This document shows positions 52,022-62,604 of a DNA stretch of 64,000 bases, piece by piece. Position numbers and translations under genes: made by a program. How positions within the stretch are numbered: position 1 is the first letter of the stretch; each line of letters starts with the position of its first letter. This DNA comes from Symsagittifera roscoffensis (Eukaryota > Xenacoelomorpha > Acoela > Convolutidae), in the NCBI RefSeq assembly GCF_963678635.1, contig NC_087070.1, positions 18,821,318 to 18,885,317 on the forward strand. The letters are read 5' to 3'. Below the pieces are notes generated by a model that saw nothing but the letters and a program-made list of their open reading frames with translations, was not told the origin of the DNA and did no database searches.

Positions 52022-52505
52022 TTTTCAACCAATCATAAAAAACCTTGGTTTTCTTCAAGGCACAATGATTCCTGGAGTTGTAATGTGGAATATGTTTATT
52101 GCAACTTGGATAATTTTTAAAATATAAGTTTTCAACCCGAGGACAGCCCAAATCATCTAGGTTTTCAATCTTTCGGTCCAAGAACTTGGCCAAAAATTCT
52201 GTCTTTTCTTTTCCTTTAGCGTAAAAAACGGCACCAGGATTTCTCAGCACAAAACTCTGAAGTATTTGATTCAAGTTTATATAAAGATAATCACCGTTTT
52301 CCCAATGGAGACCGTGTAAATAATTAGTTAACCAGTTGTAAGCTTTTTGTTCAAGCTTTGGTAGTATATTGAAATTCACTGGAGGTAGGAAAATGAGTCG
52401 ATCGCTGTAGTCTGAAGTTGTTATTGCTAATTCTTTAACCACAAAGGCGTTTTTCTTGTAACGAAAGCCTTCCACGTCAAGCACAACTGATCTCTCGCCT
52501 AGCAT
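51936..52505 (-). CDS. Exonuclease-like (RNase H-fold) protein with Cys/His cluster
   Basis: 189 residues from ATG 52505. The opening VVLDVEGFRYKKN looks like the first acidic strand of a DEDD-type 3'-5' exonuclease fold (Asp-x-Glu). The later C...HIPHYNSRNHC spacing (~145-160) followed by a helix (KVFYDWL) suggests a metal site near the end. The pairing of an RNase H-like fold with a Cys/His set recalls the Maelstrom domain and similar proteins I have seen in arthropod Polintons. Not all acidic residues are obvious, so activity is uncertain. It overlaps both neighbours (86 and 7 bp). Confidence 0.5.
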   Translation of the reverse strand: MLGERSVVLDVEGFRYKKNAFVVKELAITTSDYSDRLIFLPPVNFNILPKLEQKAYNWLTNYLHGLHWENGDYLYINLNQILQSFVLRNPGAVFYAKGKEKTEFLAKFLDRKIENLDDLGCPRVENLYFKNYPSCNKHIPHYNSRNHCALKKTKVFYDWLKNEQQREISESGDIPITKFNALCVDDSRG

Positions 52506-52933
52506 TCTAGTAAATGATAAACTTCTGGTTTTTTCAACTTAATGAAAAGGCAGAACGCTATTCCACTCAAATGTCCCAATAAGCTGTTGTTACAGTTCCA
52601 GGGCAACATGTAACAGTACGTGGGACCCTGTTGATAAAATTCGTGTATAAAACCGGCCGCATCGTGCAAAATAGCGTGCAATCGTAAAATTTTGGAATTT
52701 TTCAAATATTTGTCCAAGGAAGAGTTATCAATACCAATCAAGCCACCATAAGGTCTCAACTTAATTAAAATGTCGTAGTTAAGGTTATCAGAACTAACAA
52801 AAAACAGAGAACATGCAGCTAGAAAATAGTTGCGTCGGTTAGAATTATCAGGATAAGTTTGTTTCAAAGACGTATAAATTTCGTGAATTATTTTCAAATC
52901 AATAGGAGTTACTCTGCTTTTTTGCAATTTCAT
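52499..52933 (-). CDS. Uncharacterised Polinton protein, 144 residues
   Basis: ATG 52933, intact, overlapping its neighbours by 7 and 35 bp. Mostly helical with a HAILHDAAGFIHEFYQQ stretch and a hydrophobic segment (GHLSGIAFCLFIKL) too short and polar for a sure membrane helix. No recognised family. Its place in the overlapping block argues that it is a real gene. Confidence 0.6.
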   Translation of the reverse strand: MKLQKSRVTPIDLKIIHEIYTSLKQTYPDNSNRRNYFLAACSLFFVSSDNLNYDILIKLRPYGGLIGIDNSSLDKYLKNSKILRLHAILHDAAGFIHEFYQQGPTYCYMLPWNCNNSLLGHLSGIAFCLFIKLKKPEVYHLLEC

Positions 52934-53468
52934 TATTTATTTTTTCCAACACCTCTCCAACCTGCTGAATTTCAAGCCAGTGGAAATAAAAGTGACCTTG
53001 CAAATACCATTTAGACTCATTAAGATAACGGTGGTAAATAATTAAATAAACCACCGGAAGTTTTTTGTATTTTGATAGCTTGTTGAAACATAGACGGATT
53101 TTTCTCTCCAAGTCTTTATCAACCCATAATGAGTTAAAGTCAAACGAATAGTCGAAAACGTTTTCATAATCAGCAATATTCAAATCGCTCACAGTGCCAT
53201 ACTTTTGTTTTGTAGAAATGCACCAAGAGATTTGTTGAAGCTCACTCAAATAAAATTGTTCTTTGAAAATCAACTCGTATTCTTTCTTTGAAATTTCCTT
53301 TGCCCTTTCGAGGAAGACGACGTAGCGTTCATTACATAATTTGAAAAATGAGTTTTTTTCTGCGGTTGAAAACACTCTTAATTGTAAATGTTCATTATCA
53401 ATATCTTCAGTACACCAAGTTCCCTCTAATTTCATTTTTCTTATTTCAAAATTTGACAATTTTATCAT
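52899..53468 (-). CDS. Uncharacterised Polinton protein, 189 residues
   Basis: ATG 53468, first gene of the minus-strand block, intact. A basic start (MIKLSNFEIRKMKLEG) is followed by a folded-looking body with many aromatic residues (ENVFDYSFDFNSLW; YLIIYHRYL; GHFYFHWLEI). The His-x-x-x-His of the last phrase is not enough to name a metal site. It overlaps the next gene by 35 bp. Family unknown. Confidence 0.6.
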   Translation of the reverse strand: MIKLSNFEIRKMKLEGTWCTEDIDNEHLQLRVFSTAEKNSFFKLCNERYVVFLERAKEISKKEYELIFKEQFYLSELQQISWCISTKQKYGTVSDLNIADYENVFDYSFDFNSLWVDKDLERKIRLCFNKLSKYKKLPVVYLIIYHRYLNESKWYLQGHFYFHWLEIQQVGEVLEKINNEIAKKQSNSY

Positions 53469-53769
53469 TTGGTATATTTTGCCCAGAAACGGCCGCCGCC
53501 TTTTGAGAGTAATTTCAATTTACTGCCTTTTCACCATAAAATTTAGGTCAAGTTAAGGAATTAGTTTACTGCTGCCAACAGTTAAGCTACGCTGCCAAAA
53601 TGGCCGGCGAATTTTTATTATATACCATAAAAGTCAATTCCCCGTTCACTAACAAATTTCAACTAGGTCGAAAGTTCATTTACCCTAAACAAGCATAACA
53701 ATTAATATGATTCATATAATTAATCAGGACCAATAATTAGGACCCCAAAATTTGGAATTAGAAAGATTT
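53469..53769. other. Polinton right subterminal region
   Basis: 300 bp without a gene between the right terminal repeat and the first gene of the block. It should carry the promoter that drives the long minus-strand block; no clear core element was picked out. Confidence 0.45.
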
Positions 53770-53985
53770 TTGTATCGTGTCCCTTGTTGTTAAGCTAAAC
53801 TTAGCAAGATCCTAAGTAGGGGGTCTTCTGCTTTTTGGGTGGAAAATCTCTTTCGTTTACAAAATCCTAGGATGAGGGTCCTCCAAAAAATTAAGGACCC
53901 CTTTCCTAGGATTTTGCTTTACGTGAGGACCCCCCCCTTAGGAAGGACCCCCCCCTTAGGATCCGGGACACGATACAATACTACT
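53770..53985 (-). repeat. Right terminal inverted repeat of the Polinton
   Basis: Reverse complement of 35656-35876, ending CGATACAATACTACT. It keeps the same nested structure: outer arms TTGTATCGTGTCCC...GGGACACGATACAA, and an inner AAAATCCTAGGA/TCCTAGGATTTT hairpin at about 53859-53918. It differs from the left end mainly in G-run lengths and in the linkers. Confidence 0.93.
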
Positions 53986-53991
53986 TGAACA
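53986..53991 (+). repeat. Target-site duplication TGAACA (right)
   Basis: Direct repeat of 35650-35655 immediately after the ACTACT end of the Polinton. Confidence 0.95.
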
Positions 53992-56900
53992 TCAATCACT
54001 TTGGTGTCTCCATGAAATTTAGGTCGTGTGGTTGAAAGTTTTGATAGAGGTGATTTAAAATTTCCGGGCAAGATCGACAAAACGTGAAACTTCAAACGGG
54101 TTTTCCTAAATTGGGTTGAGATTTGACAAAAAATGATCAGAATAAAGTTGCTTAGAATTTTGCCAGAGTTATTCTGGTTCAATTTTTTTGCGAATTTCGG
54201 AACCAAATTTTACACAAAAATTTTTCTGGCTTCTTTAAGTCAATCAATGATTACGCTTAAACCACCAATTCAATTGATTAGCAAGCTATATCAAAGTGAG
54301 CCTCTGACTCGGTCTAACAAAGTTCTATAATGGTATAATCTCCACAAATTTGAGCAAAACGTTTTCAAATTCTTCTCAGAAGCAATAACGAGCAACTCTG
54401 TCAGTGAGTTCTAGGGACGTTGCTCGATCTTTGCGAGGTGCTTCAAATTTTGGGTATAAACATGTCAAAGAGTTAAAAGGAACTACTTCATGTACTTGCT
54501 GGACCTGAAACAAGTTTAACTATAATACCTAAAATTACAAACAATGCTTTTTCACCCTTATCTCTGTAGCGAAAAAATATCAATTTCGGAGTTACCAGAT
54601 AAGGCGCTCGTTAAAAAAATCATACAGAAAAAACAGTTGGTCGCAGAGTAAACACCTGCAAATAGTCTAGTAAATGGAAATGGTATAGCTGCACATTCCA
54701 AAACAAGGCTTACAAAACTTATTACCCTTGCGATAATGCTTCATGTATTCAAGTTTCTCAGCATTACCGGGCAACTTAGCCTGTAGGTTTACAATATGCC
54801 TGAGACGGCAAAGGTCTTTGGTTCAAATCTGACCACGACCTTTTTTTTTTTCAAACGGAAAATCTTTTTCAAATAAATTGTCGGCCAATTATTTATCTGC
54901 TGTCGGCTTAGTTGGAGCATCATGGAATCGATTTTTTTTTGCTTCGTGAACTTTTTTTGATGTTGCTTTCAGTAATTAGTTTACGTGCTCAATTTTTAAT
55001 TTAACTTACCTTGACTTTCTTTTATTCCCCTTGAAAACATTTTTATCGGCTCAAATTATTTCTGCCTGTTTTACATTGGCTTAGTGACCTAAATTTGGCT
55101 CGTATTTCAAGGGAAACAATTATAATACTCCTCTCTGCCTCTTTAAGTTGGTTTTATGTTTACCAATCGGTTTCTTGAAATTTCTTTTATTTCGTTATGG
55201 AGATTTTTTTCACTTTTTTCAAAGTTCTACTGATTTTTAAAAACTTGGAATCAATTAAAAAACGCCATCTCACCTGTGTGCCGAATAGGATCTTTTTTGC
55301 TCGTCCACTCTGTCAAGAGCCTTCGAAATGTGTTGGAGAATGTTTGCTCCATAGTTTTGACTTTTTTTCGTTTTCTAGAAATACACCTCTGAAATTATGT
55401 GGCTTCCATTTTAATGAAAACTGTTTTTAAAAGCCCCGCGGCATGTTATGGCCCTCATTATAGTCAAAGTTTTGATTTTTGACCAATGGAGAAAATGGGT
55501 AGTGGGAATCTCCTCTTCATTAGCACACACACAAAAATGATACACTATTAGTAATCGCTACTTTTTAGCAAAGGATTTATGGTAATATTTCTGCCTCGAA
55601 TTATTGAACGTTCGTTAAAATGATACATTTCTCCTTCAAAAATTCAATTTTCAAGTAAAATTTTGTTCAAAATGCATTAAATTGGAAGATAGTAGATAAC
55701 GCAGAAACTAAGCAAATACTGAATTCAGATATAAACTCAAATTATTTCATTAGGAGTGTGAGATAATTTTACTGAAATTTAGCTTATAAATTATATCTTG
55801 AGAAAAAATCCATCATAAAAAATCTCGAAGATTTATATCTATGTGTAATTTATTGGAAAATTTGTTATCATTTGATATATTAGGTAATTTTTTATGAAAA
55901 TTCAGATGTTTTGAGGATAATTTTTGTGAAGTAAACTCAATTCAGACATCTTTTGGAAGATGATACATGAAGCATAAGTCAAAAGTTTGATTTCAAGATC
56001 TACATTTCATTCTTTGGATAAAAAAGAAAAAAGAAATTGATGTGGAAAGACTTTTAGAGAAAATAATATGGAGCTTGATAAAAATTTCTAAACAAACGGA
56101 TACTTTAGCAGAACCAGTTGTTATTTATTTGAAATTTAATATGAAACGTTTCAACTAAATATACAGTGAAGAAATTGTTCTGGTTAGTTTTAATTTTTTT
56201 TTTCATTTAGAAAATTAAGTAGAACTCTAGAGGTTTGTGCTTAATAATTTTCGCAAAATTTTTCAATTGTTGCTGTTTGCACCTTAATTTGCTTTGCTTA
56301 ATCGTTGTTTGTAAGGCGCGCTCTTTAAGAAGTTTTTAGATGTTGCTGAAGTTAGGAACTAGATTTCCTTGCGTATTTCCACCTCCGAAGGTTTTCAGAT
56401 TATAACCAATAAAGCTGCTCTTAGTTTGTTCTAAAAACTCAACGTAAAAATACACCTTTATGTTTTCAATTTTTACATGTGCTTTTGAATGTTTTAACTA
56501 GCACTGATTTTTTCTCACTTAGAAAATCTTAAGAAAACTTCGAAAATCAAGAAAAAAAAAGATTTAATAAGTATTTTGCAAGAAAAATGGGAGCTAATGA
56601 TATCGAAAGTTGTATTTTTGCTTGAAAAGTTAATTGTAGCAACTGAACAAGGGAACGTAAAGGAAAACATGTACAATTTTTATAGTAATAATCAGAATTT
56701 ATCAGTTCTTATTTCATCTCTGCCAGCCCCAGCTCTGACTAATATTCATTGCAAAGTGAGTTCAGTAGCTAAAACATGTTTTTATCAGAAAGCAAGAATA
56801 ACCTTAAAACATAAAACATTTCTACGGAAAAATTATGGAAGTAATGTTGTAGCAGCAACTGAGGGATAATCATCAGTTATGAAGAAGATTTTATTGAATT

Positions 56901-57109
56901 TCATTCAATATATGTAAAATGCTTTTCAGAAATATTTACCCCATTTTTAGTCAATTTTAGCAATAAACTGTTCATTTTTTATCAATGATCTGAGTTTTTT
57001 TTTCTATTAAACTGAAAATTTCTCAGAAATTGTAATTTTTTGTACAAACTTGGGTTAATCATTGAGAAAAAACAGAGGCGTTGAATCATGGAATTTGATC
57101 TAGTAATTT
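53992..57109. other. Intergenic AT-rich region
   Basis: This is the sequence that joined 35655 before the Polinton arrived. No gene recognised; a 97-codon plus frame at 56576-56869 has no resemblance to known families and lies in simple AT-rich sequence. One dispersed repeat copy (54740-55130) is noted separately. Confidence 0.5.
54740..55130 (+). repeat. Dispersed tRNA-like repeat (copy 2 of 2)
   Basis: Relative of 18060-18350 in the same orientation, with GGCAACTTAGCC, GGTTCAAATCTGACC (B-box-like) and CTGCTGTCGGCTTAGTTGG in the same order, followed by a longer shared tail about GTTTACCAATCGGTTT. More diverged in the middle, with an extra insertion. Confidence 0.45.
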
Positions 57110-58290
57110 CAAGGAGTATTGCTCTTTTTGTTCGTTTGAATTGAGATTCTCAGTTAAATTTTCCCTGACCTAGACAAACTAGTTAGTTACAAAAATAAAA
57201 GGTTGAAAATGGAAAGTTTTGAACAGATTTGATTAATTTTTACTTTACTTTCTCGAAAATTACCAATAATTTCACTTTTTTCCCAAAATCGGAAGTTTCA
57301 TTTTTTGGTTCAGCTTCTATGAGATTTCTGCCTAGTGTTCAAGACATTATATAACCTGCTTTTTAGCTCAAATTATGGTTAACTTTATCGCGTTTCAATG
57401 TTTTGAGAGAAAATTATGAAAAAATCCATATTTTTATTCAAAATTTTGTATTATTGTCTCAACATGATCCCTACTAACTTTGAGATTTCTGGTATTTTTT
57501 CTAAATACTTCAAATTTTTGCAATTTTTCCAAAAAAATTTGTATTTTTTCAAGGTTTCAGTAGGTTTGAAGCCATCATGAGCTTTCCTTCTGGTTTCCAG
57601 AACCATATAACCTGCTTCTGAGCTCGAATTAGGGTAATTTTTTTTATATTTTAAATTTTGGGTGAAAATTGTGGAAAAATCTATTTTTCTCAAAATTTTG
57701 TATCAATGTTTCAAGAAGATTCCAACTAAAATACAACTTGTGCGTAATTTTAATTTCTGCACGTAACATAGCAATGATACTTTACAATTAGGTCAAATGC
57801 AGCAACAAAAAAACTTACCAAAACCTGAGAATTTTGGCTTCAGTAAGTTTCAGCATAGTTTGAGGTAGATAGGTAGATAGAGAATTGTTTTGAAGAGTAA
57901 TTTTGTCTAATAAAATATTTAATAGGTCAATTTATATCATATCTTAAAATCTCAAAAATTCTAACCACTAATTTACCATGAACGAAAAAACTAAATAAAT
58001 GACCTTCATTCTACAACCTACTTGTAATTAATCATTGATATACACCAATTAGATAACGCGTGCCAAAATTTTTGCCAAAAAAAACAAGACATTTCCACAC
58101 AAAATCCAAAAAATTTAGTTTTTCTTACCATTCTCTTAGCATTTCATAAACCATGAAACCTTACCAATCATTTTCCCTATGCTAATACCTTGTAAACTCT
58201 ATGCCCAATGTTGATACATAGCTGGGAGATCGGATGCTCTAGTCCCTATCTTAAAATATGGGGGTCTCTCAGGGCCCCCCTCTTAACCAC
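57110..58290. repeat. Dispersed ~1.1-kb non-coding repeat (copy B)
   Basis: Same-orientation relative of 9170-10311, ending near 58270 in AAATATGGGGGTCTC. It contains two internal sub-copies of the TTTTGTATTATTGTCTCAACATGAT-type phrase (57443 and 57695). No gene. It precedes the second PolB-element relic. Confidence 0.6.
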
Positions 58291-58720
58291 CAACTACTAC
58301 TAACCTCGAACCTCACTTGATGAGTTTTCATCACCCTTCTAGGTTTATACCCAATTGTGTTCAGACTAACGGGAGTATCAATCAAATTGAGTCGCTTTAC
58401 AAAAGTGGCAGATACCAACGAGTGCGTAGAAACACTATCGCAAAGGACAAGGTCGTTTTTTTTCTTCGAATCAAGAAACGGCAAGTGATGCGATAGGCAA
58501 GAGACCTATAGTTGACTCCTCAGTAATCGCGTGAGTGGACATATTTTTGCGCATTGCCTCTCTGAATGACGAATAGTCTTTGTTCTCCTCCCTTGGTGGG
58601 AATACTTTCTCTGCTCCACTCTGCTCTGCTTTCACAATTGGTTTTGTAACTTTCTGGCTTTTGGGCACTTCCAAAAACTATGGTTACCCTGTAAACAAGC
58701 AAAGCAAAGCTTCTGCTCGG
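58269..58720 (-). pseudogene. BEL/Pao-like gag-protease relic
   Basis: On the minus strand a zinc knuckle CFACLQGNHSFWKC (CCHC; 58706-58665) is followed by a Lys/Glu-rich linker and then, after frame changes, an aspartic-protease-like phrase LCDSVSTHSLVSATFVKRL near 58440-58390. The order zinc knuckle then protease, and the wording, fit BEL/Pao-type LTR elements; the Gly of the usual DSG is Val here. Only this fragment is present, with stops and frameshifts. Confidence 0.65.
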
Positions 58721-59103
58721 CGATATGTGTTTTTTTTCTACGATACTCTATAAGATCTGATTTTTTTTAAATATCAATATCTGAACGATAACTTGAAAAA
58801 ACGTTACGTCTTCCATTATGCAAAGTCGACTCAAATTGAGAAGTTTTGGTTCTTTATCCAAATCTTGCAAGTTTGGTAAATTTTGAGGTTCAAAAACTGT
58901 TAGCAAAAGTTTCTGGGACTTTTTTTGTAAGATGATTTTAAGAAGTCCCAATTTATTTTGAAGCTTTAAAACACGATTTCTGGAAAAACCATTGTTCCAA
59001 CTCATTCTGTTCAGCTCAAAGAAATTTTAAAAAACGATTCAAGAAGATGAATATTTGAATTACAGTACTATAATAACATCACTTAACAAAACTATTGAAC
59101 ATT

Positions 59104-59560
59104 GGGGTATAATTGACAGGCAACTTGCCTCAAGACATCGTTCTCCTTTGCAGTGAAGAGTCGAATCTGAAAGTAGGGTGACTTGTTCACACTGTACTTC
59201 TTGATTGTGACACACACTCTTCTCTTCTTTTATGTTGCTATGTCATACACCGCATGACAGTTTGCTAGTTCCTGCTCCATGGTTGAGTCTTTGTCAGAAT
59301 AGGGTTCCAATAGAGGAACGAGTCCAAGTTTTCAGCATCGTGAATAACAATATTCCGTATTGCTGATATCCTTTCTCCTTTTTCGCCAAGATAGACTTGG
59401 TGGGCTTTTTCGATTTATCTCGGTTCATTTTCTTTACCAATTGGAAGCAAGGTTCAAAGTAAATTTTTCTGTTAAAGGGTTTTTGGGACCAAGAAGATCT
59501 CCCAATTCTTTTTTGATTTTTAGCAAGTTCAACATAGTTGAGAAAGTTATTTTGTCATGA
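59104..59560 (-). pseudogene. PC4-like gene, decayed copy 1
   Basis: Minus-strand relative of 62605-63130: it shares the YLGEKGERISAIRN block, the CHAV...-type block and a YFQIRLFTAKEN-like strand, but with several frame changes, and its C-terminal helix region is replaced after about 59130. It lies divergently from gene X at 59726, with a 30-bp palindrome between the two. Not functional. Confidence 0.6.
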
Positions 59561-59670
59561 ATGTATTTTAGATTTGAGACGCAGGGCCAACTGATCAGTA
59601 GCAGATATTTCAAAATAGTGATATTTGTAAATATATAGAAATTAGGAAATGTAGATGACTCACTGTTTAT

Positions 59671-59700
59671 TCCAAATAAGGTAATATTACCTTATTTGGA
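59671..59700. repeat. Perfect 30-bp palindrome
   Basis: TCCAAATAAGGTAATATTAC followed by CTTATTTGGA is perfectly self-complementary with no spacer. It lies between the divergent PC4-like relic and gene X. The centre reads TAATATTAC. It could be a regulatory dyad or a remnant of a replication or recombination site. Confidence 0.9.
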
Positions 59701-59725
59701 TTAGTGAGAAGGTGATGATCTAAAT

Positions 59726-60319
59726 ATGGACATTGCGTAGGTGCTAGAATTACTGTATAAGCAATTCAAAGTAGATACAAATTATTTTCAACAAATAATC
59801 GGTAATGGCATCGGCTATTCTTCAAGAATTTTTTATTCGGATTACAATGCAAAATCTCTTTTTATCTCTGTCTCAGAAAAATTTTATGAAAACTTCATTG
59901 TCAACCAGGACTACTGTGTATCTAACAATTCATCATTCTGCCCAGTGGAAAATTGCAAGTTTCACTTAGTTTTATTTGGATCATCGCTCGATCAATTTTT
60001 GCAAAGATTAGATAAATATCATTTCACTTACAAATTTGTTGACTGTATTTATACTTTATGGAAAAACAGATTTTATTCCAATGTTATTTCATCAAGAGGT
60101 AAAGTTTTCAATCAAATGCGCAATAAAATTCAAGAGACATAATCTCAGTTCTGCTCAGAAGCTTGCGTCTACCCGAACTCTTGCATCAGTTTTTTGGAAA
60201 ATATTCGAAAGTTTCAAAACTCAAAGTATGAGTCTGATTTGTTAAGAATTGTTGATTGTTTCATTTATGGTTATAGTTCTGTAAATAGTGAGCTCATCGA
60301 TTTTTCTAGTAATTGTTGA
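59726..60319 (+). pseudogene. Gene X, second copy, two in-frame stops
   Basis: ATG 59726 is followed by TAG 59738-59740; the frame then stays open from 59741 to 60139, meets TAA 60140-60142 and continues in the same frame to TGA 60317-60319. The product resembles the frames at 3171-3756 (ELLYK start, SVSEKFYEN against RLSKGLFRE, a KFHLVLF strand, and ENIRKFQNSK...DLLRIVDCFI against the C-terminal part of the other). Mutations indicate decay. It lies 5' of the PolB relic in the same orientation, unlike the divergent layout at 3-4 kb. Confidence 0.5.
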
Positions 60320-60649
60320 ATACTTCTTTATAAAAATCTTGTCAAACTAATTTTATTTCAAATTGAAAGTTTTGCAACGAATAAAATTGTAATTTTTAAC
60401 ACGTGTGCAAAAATAAAGTGAGTTTTTTCGCAAGATGCAAATTTTGATTTGATTTTTTTAACAAGTTTGCAAAGATTAATTTAAATTTTTTCAAGGTGCA
60501 AAAATTGTTTTGGTTTTCTTAACAAATGTGAAAAAATGTTCATAAAATTTTGGCGTAAGATGCAATTTTTTTTGTGGTTTTTCAGAAAACAAATGCGAAA
60601 ACATAACTTCTTTTTTTTAACCGATTATTTTGAGAATATGGTTTTTAAC
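60320..60649. other. Spacer between gene X and the PolB relic
   Basis: AT-rich; a GTGAAAAAATG / GTGCAAAAAT-type phrase (TTGCAAAGATTAATTT, GTGCAAAAATTG) recurs a few times. No gene. Confidence 0.4.
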
Positions 60650-62230
60650 CTATCTCACAATTTTGAAAATATGGTCATGTCTTATACCAGGAACAAACAC
60701 CAGAATGTAAAATTGAGAGCTTTTTCACATCTGGTAAACAGAAGAACTTCGACTGTTTTGATATGGACGGTTTTTGTGATCACTCTAAAACAGGATTCGA
60801 AGCAAGGTTTGTTACTACCAAGTCTATTGCCGTCAAGAAGGTCGTCCCTCCTTAATGAATCGGGATATTGAACGAGAAATTAAAAAGAGAGCGATGGATG
60901 ATATGAGACGCGAATAAATAAAAGAGAAAGGATACAAAATTGAAGAAATTTGGAAGTGTGAGTGGTGGAAAAAATCAAAACCAAGGACGAGATCGAAAAT
61001 AGTGTCGGAGCCCACCTCCCTTATAAAAGATTTCTTTCTACAGACTCTCTCTTAGCAAAAAAAGATGGATATCTTTTTGGCTATGTTCAGTGTGATTTAG
61101 TTGTTTCAGATGAACTAAAATCAAATTTTCCAACTTACCTCCAATTTTCAAAACACCGAAATGGGAAGAAACACTTTTGGAGCCCACATGGAAACTATGC
61201 AATCGAAAAGGAGACTTTAAAACATCCTCAGAGAAGGCTGATATCTAGTTTTAAGCTAGAAAATGAAACAGTTGTGATCGCTTTGTTCAGTAATCTCATC
61301 GAAAATGTTTCAACAAATTCATACGATCAGTGGTTGATGCTAGAAGAGGAGGAGATGAAAACCCTCCATCAGGAGTTGTAGCAGAAACAATGAAACTTTT
61401 GGGTAATCCCTCTTATGGATAATAGATCAAGGATAGATCCAGCAATACAATCACGAAATATCTGAACGATGAAAAACTCATAAGGCAATCAATCAACCAC
61501 TGTCCAAAATTTACAACAGTTGAGAAAGACTTGTATGAGGTGGAGTTGTTGAAATCAACCATTGAACACATGTAACCCATCATTGATGCGTTTTCAAACT
61601 GCAGTACGCCAAAATGAGAGTGTTGGAGCTCTACTATAAATTCTTAGCTAAATTCTGTGATGTAAACAATTTGAATAGTTGGAGATGGATACAGACTCAA
61701 TTTAAGAGATAGATACAGACTATACAGGCTCTTGCTGATGAAAATTTATACAACTCTATCCAGCCAGATAAGAGAAACATTTGGGAAAAATGACGGAAAA
61801 TGATGACTGCAGTGACTCTTTCGAGGAAGATGTAAAATCTAAATTCTTTCCTCGAACGTGTTGCAAAACTCATAAGCGGGAGCTGTGACTTTTCAAAGAG
61901 GATTTTAGATGTACAAAACGTCCTATGTTTTTGTACCAACACTTTTTGCTGCTATGGCAACAATCAGATAAATTCAAATTCAGTAGTTTGAAATGTTTGA
62001 ACTAACGAATTCTAGAAAAGTCTGGAGATGGACCCATGTAAAATTACAGGAGAGTACTCGATGATACAGTGAACCTCACATCTACAAACAGATACAAACA
62101 GAGATTTAAGAACTGCAAATCATATTGTGGCCATATATGAGCAGACGAAGAAAAAATTTAGCTATTTTTTCCAAAAAGACAAGTTCAAGATGAGGTAATA
62201 CTTACAAAGTCCATTGAACTTGAAAGAACC
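60650..62230 (+). pseudogene. Decayed relative of the 4.2-8.5 kb PolB gene
   Basis: Only the 3' half of the polymerase is left, in shifting frames. It matches the right copy from FENMVMSY (60660) through KKREMDD-, FPYKR-, LFGYVQCDLVV-, LKHPQRRLISSFKLEN-, a motif B region (about 61395) and a motif C region with EMDTDS (about 61683), to the C-terminal SSKGLNKR-like and YEQTKKK-like phrases (about 61985-62160). Several stops and deletions are present. Divergence from the first copies is much larger than that between those copies, so this is an old insertion of the same family. Confidence 0.8.
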
Positions 62231-62604
62231 GATGCAATGTAATAAACTTGTAAGAAGAAACCCAACAACTCTTATGATTGAACTTACCATGAACCAAAAA
62301 CTAAGTACAAGACCTTCATCCTACAATCTGCACGTAATACACTAAAGATATTTACCAACTAGATAACACTCGCCGAGTTTTAATAAAAAACTAGAGAAAA
62401 ACCAAAAAAAAAAACATCATTTTAGTTGCCATTCTTTCACAATTACACACACCGTTATCAATTCTAATCTCTTTCTTAAAACATTGCCGACTTTTTGCCC
62501 AATTCTAAAAATAGCTGGTAGACCTGATATTCTATTCTCTATCTTAAAACTTGGGGACCCCCCTCCCACATCAGCCATAACATCTAGTACATCACTCAAT
62601 AAAA
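62231..62604. repeat. 3' flank repeat of the second PolB relic
   Basis: Wording such as TTACCATGAACCAAAAACTAA, CTACAATCTGCACGTAAT and CTATCTTAAAACTTGGGGACC recurs from 8815-9120 and 57965-58265. It follows the PolB 3' end in both elements, so it is probably part of the element's end. Confidence 0.55.

Larger units (their letters stand above)
35656..53985. mobile_element. Complete Polinton/Maverick (virus-like self-synthesising transposon), 18,330 bp
   Basis: The element has AGT...ACT ends, ~220-bp terminal inverted repeats and a 6-bp TGAACA duplication. It encodes PolB, a retroviral-type integrase, an adenain-type protease, an FtsK/HerA-type ATPase, major and minor capsid-like proteins and about ten smaller frames. 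Size and gene set match known Polintons (15-20 kb). Most genes are on the minus strand in a tightly overlapping block (45377-53468). PolB is on the minus strand at the other end, and two plus-strand genes lie in between. Identical target duplications and mostly open frames argue for recent insertion, but PolB shows one apparent frameshift, so autonomy is uncertain. Confidence 0.97.

Noticed and set aside
56576-56869. 97-codon ORF as an independent gene
   Set aside because: No recognisable domain, AT-rich surroundings and no promoter or neighbour support; it may be chance.
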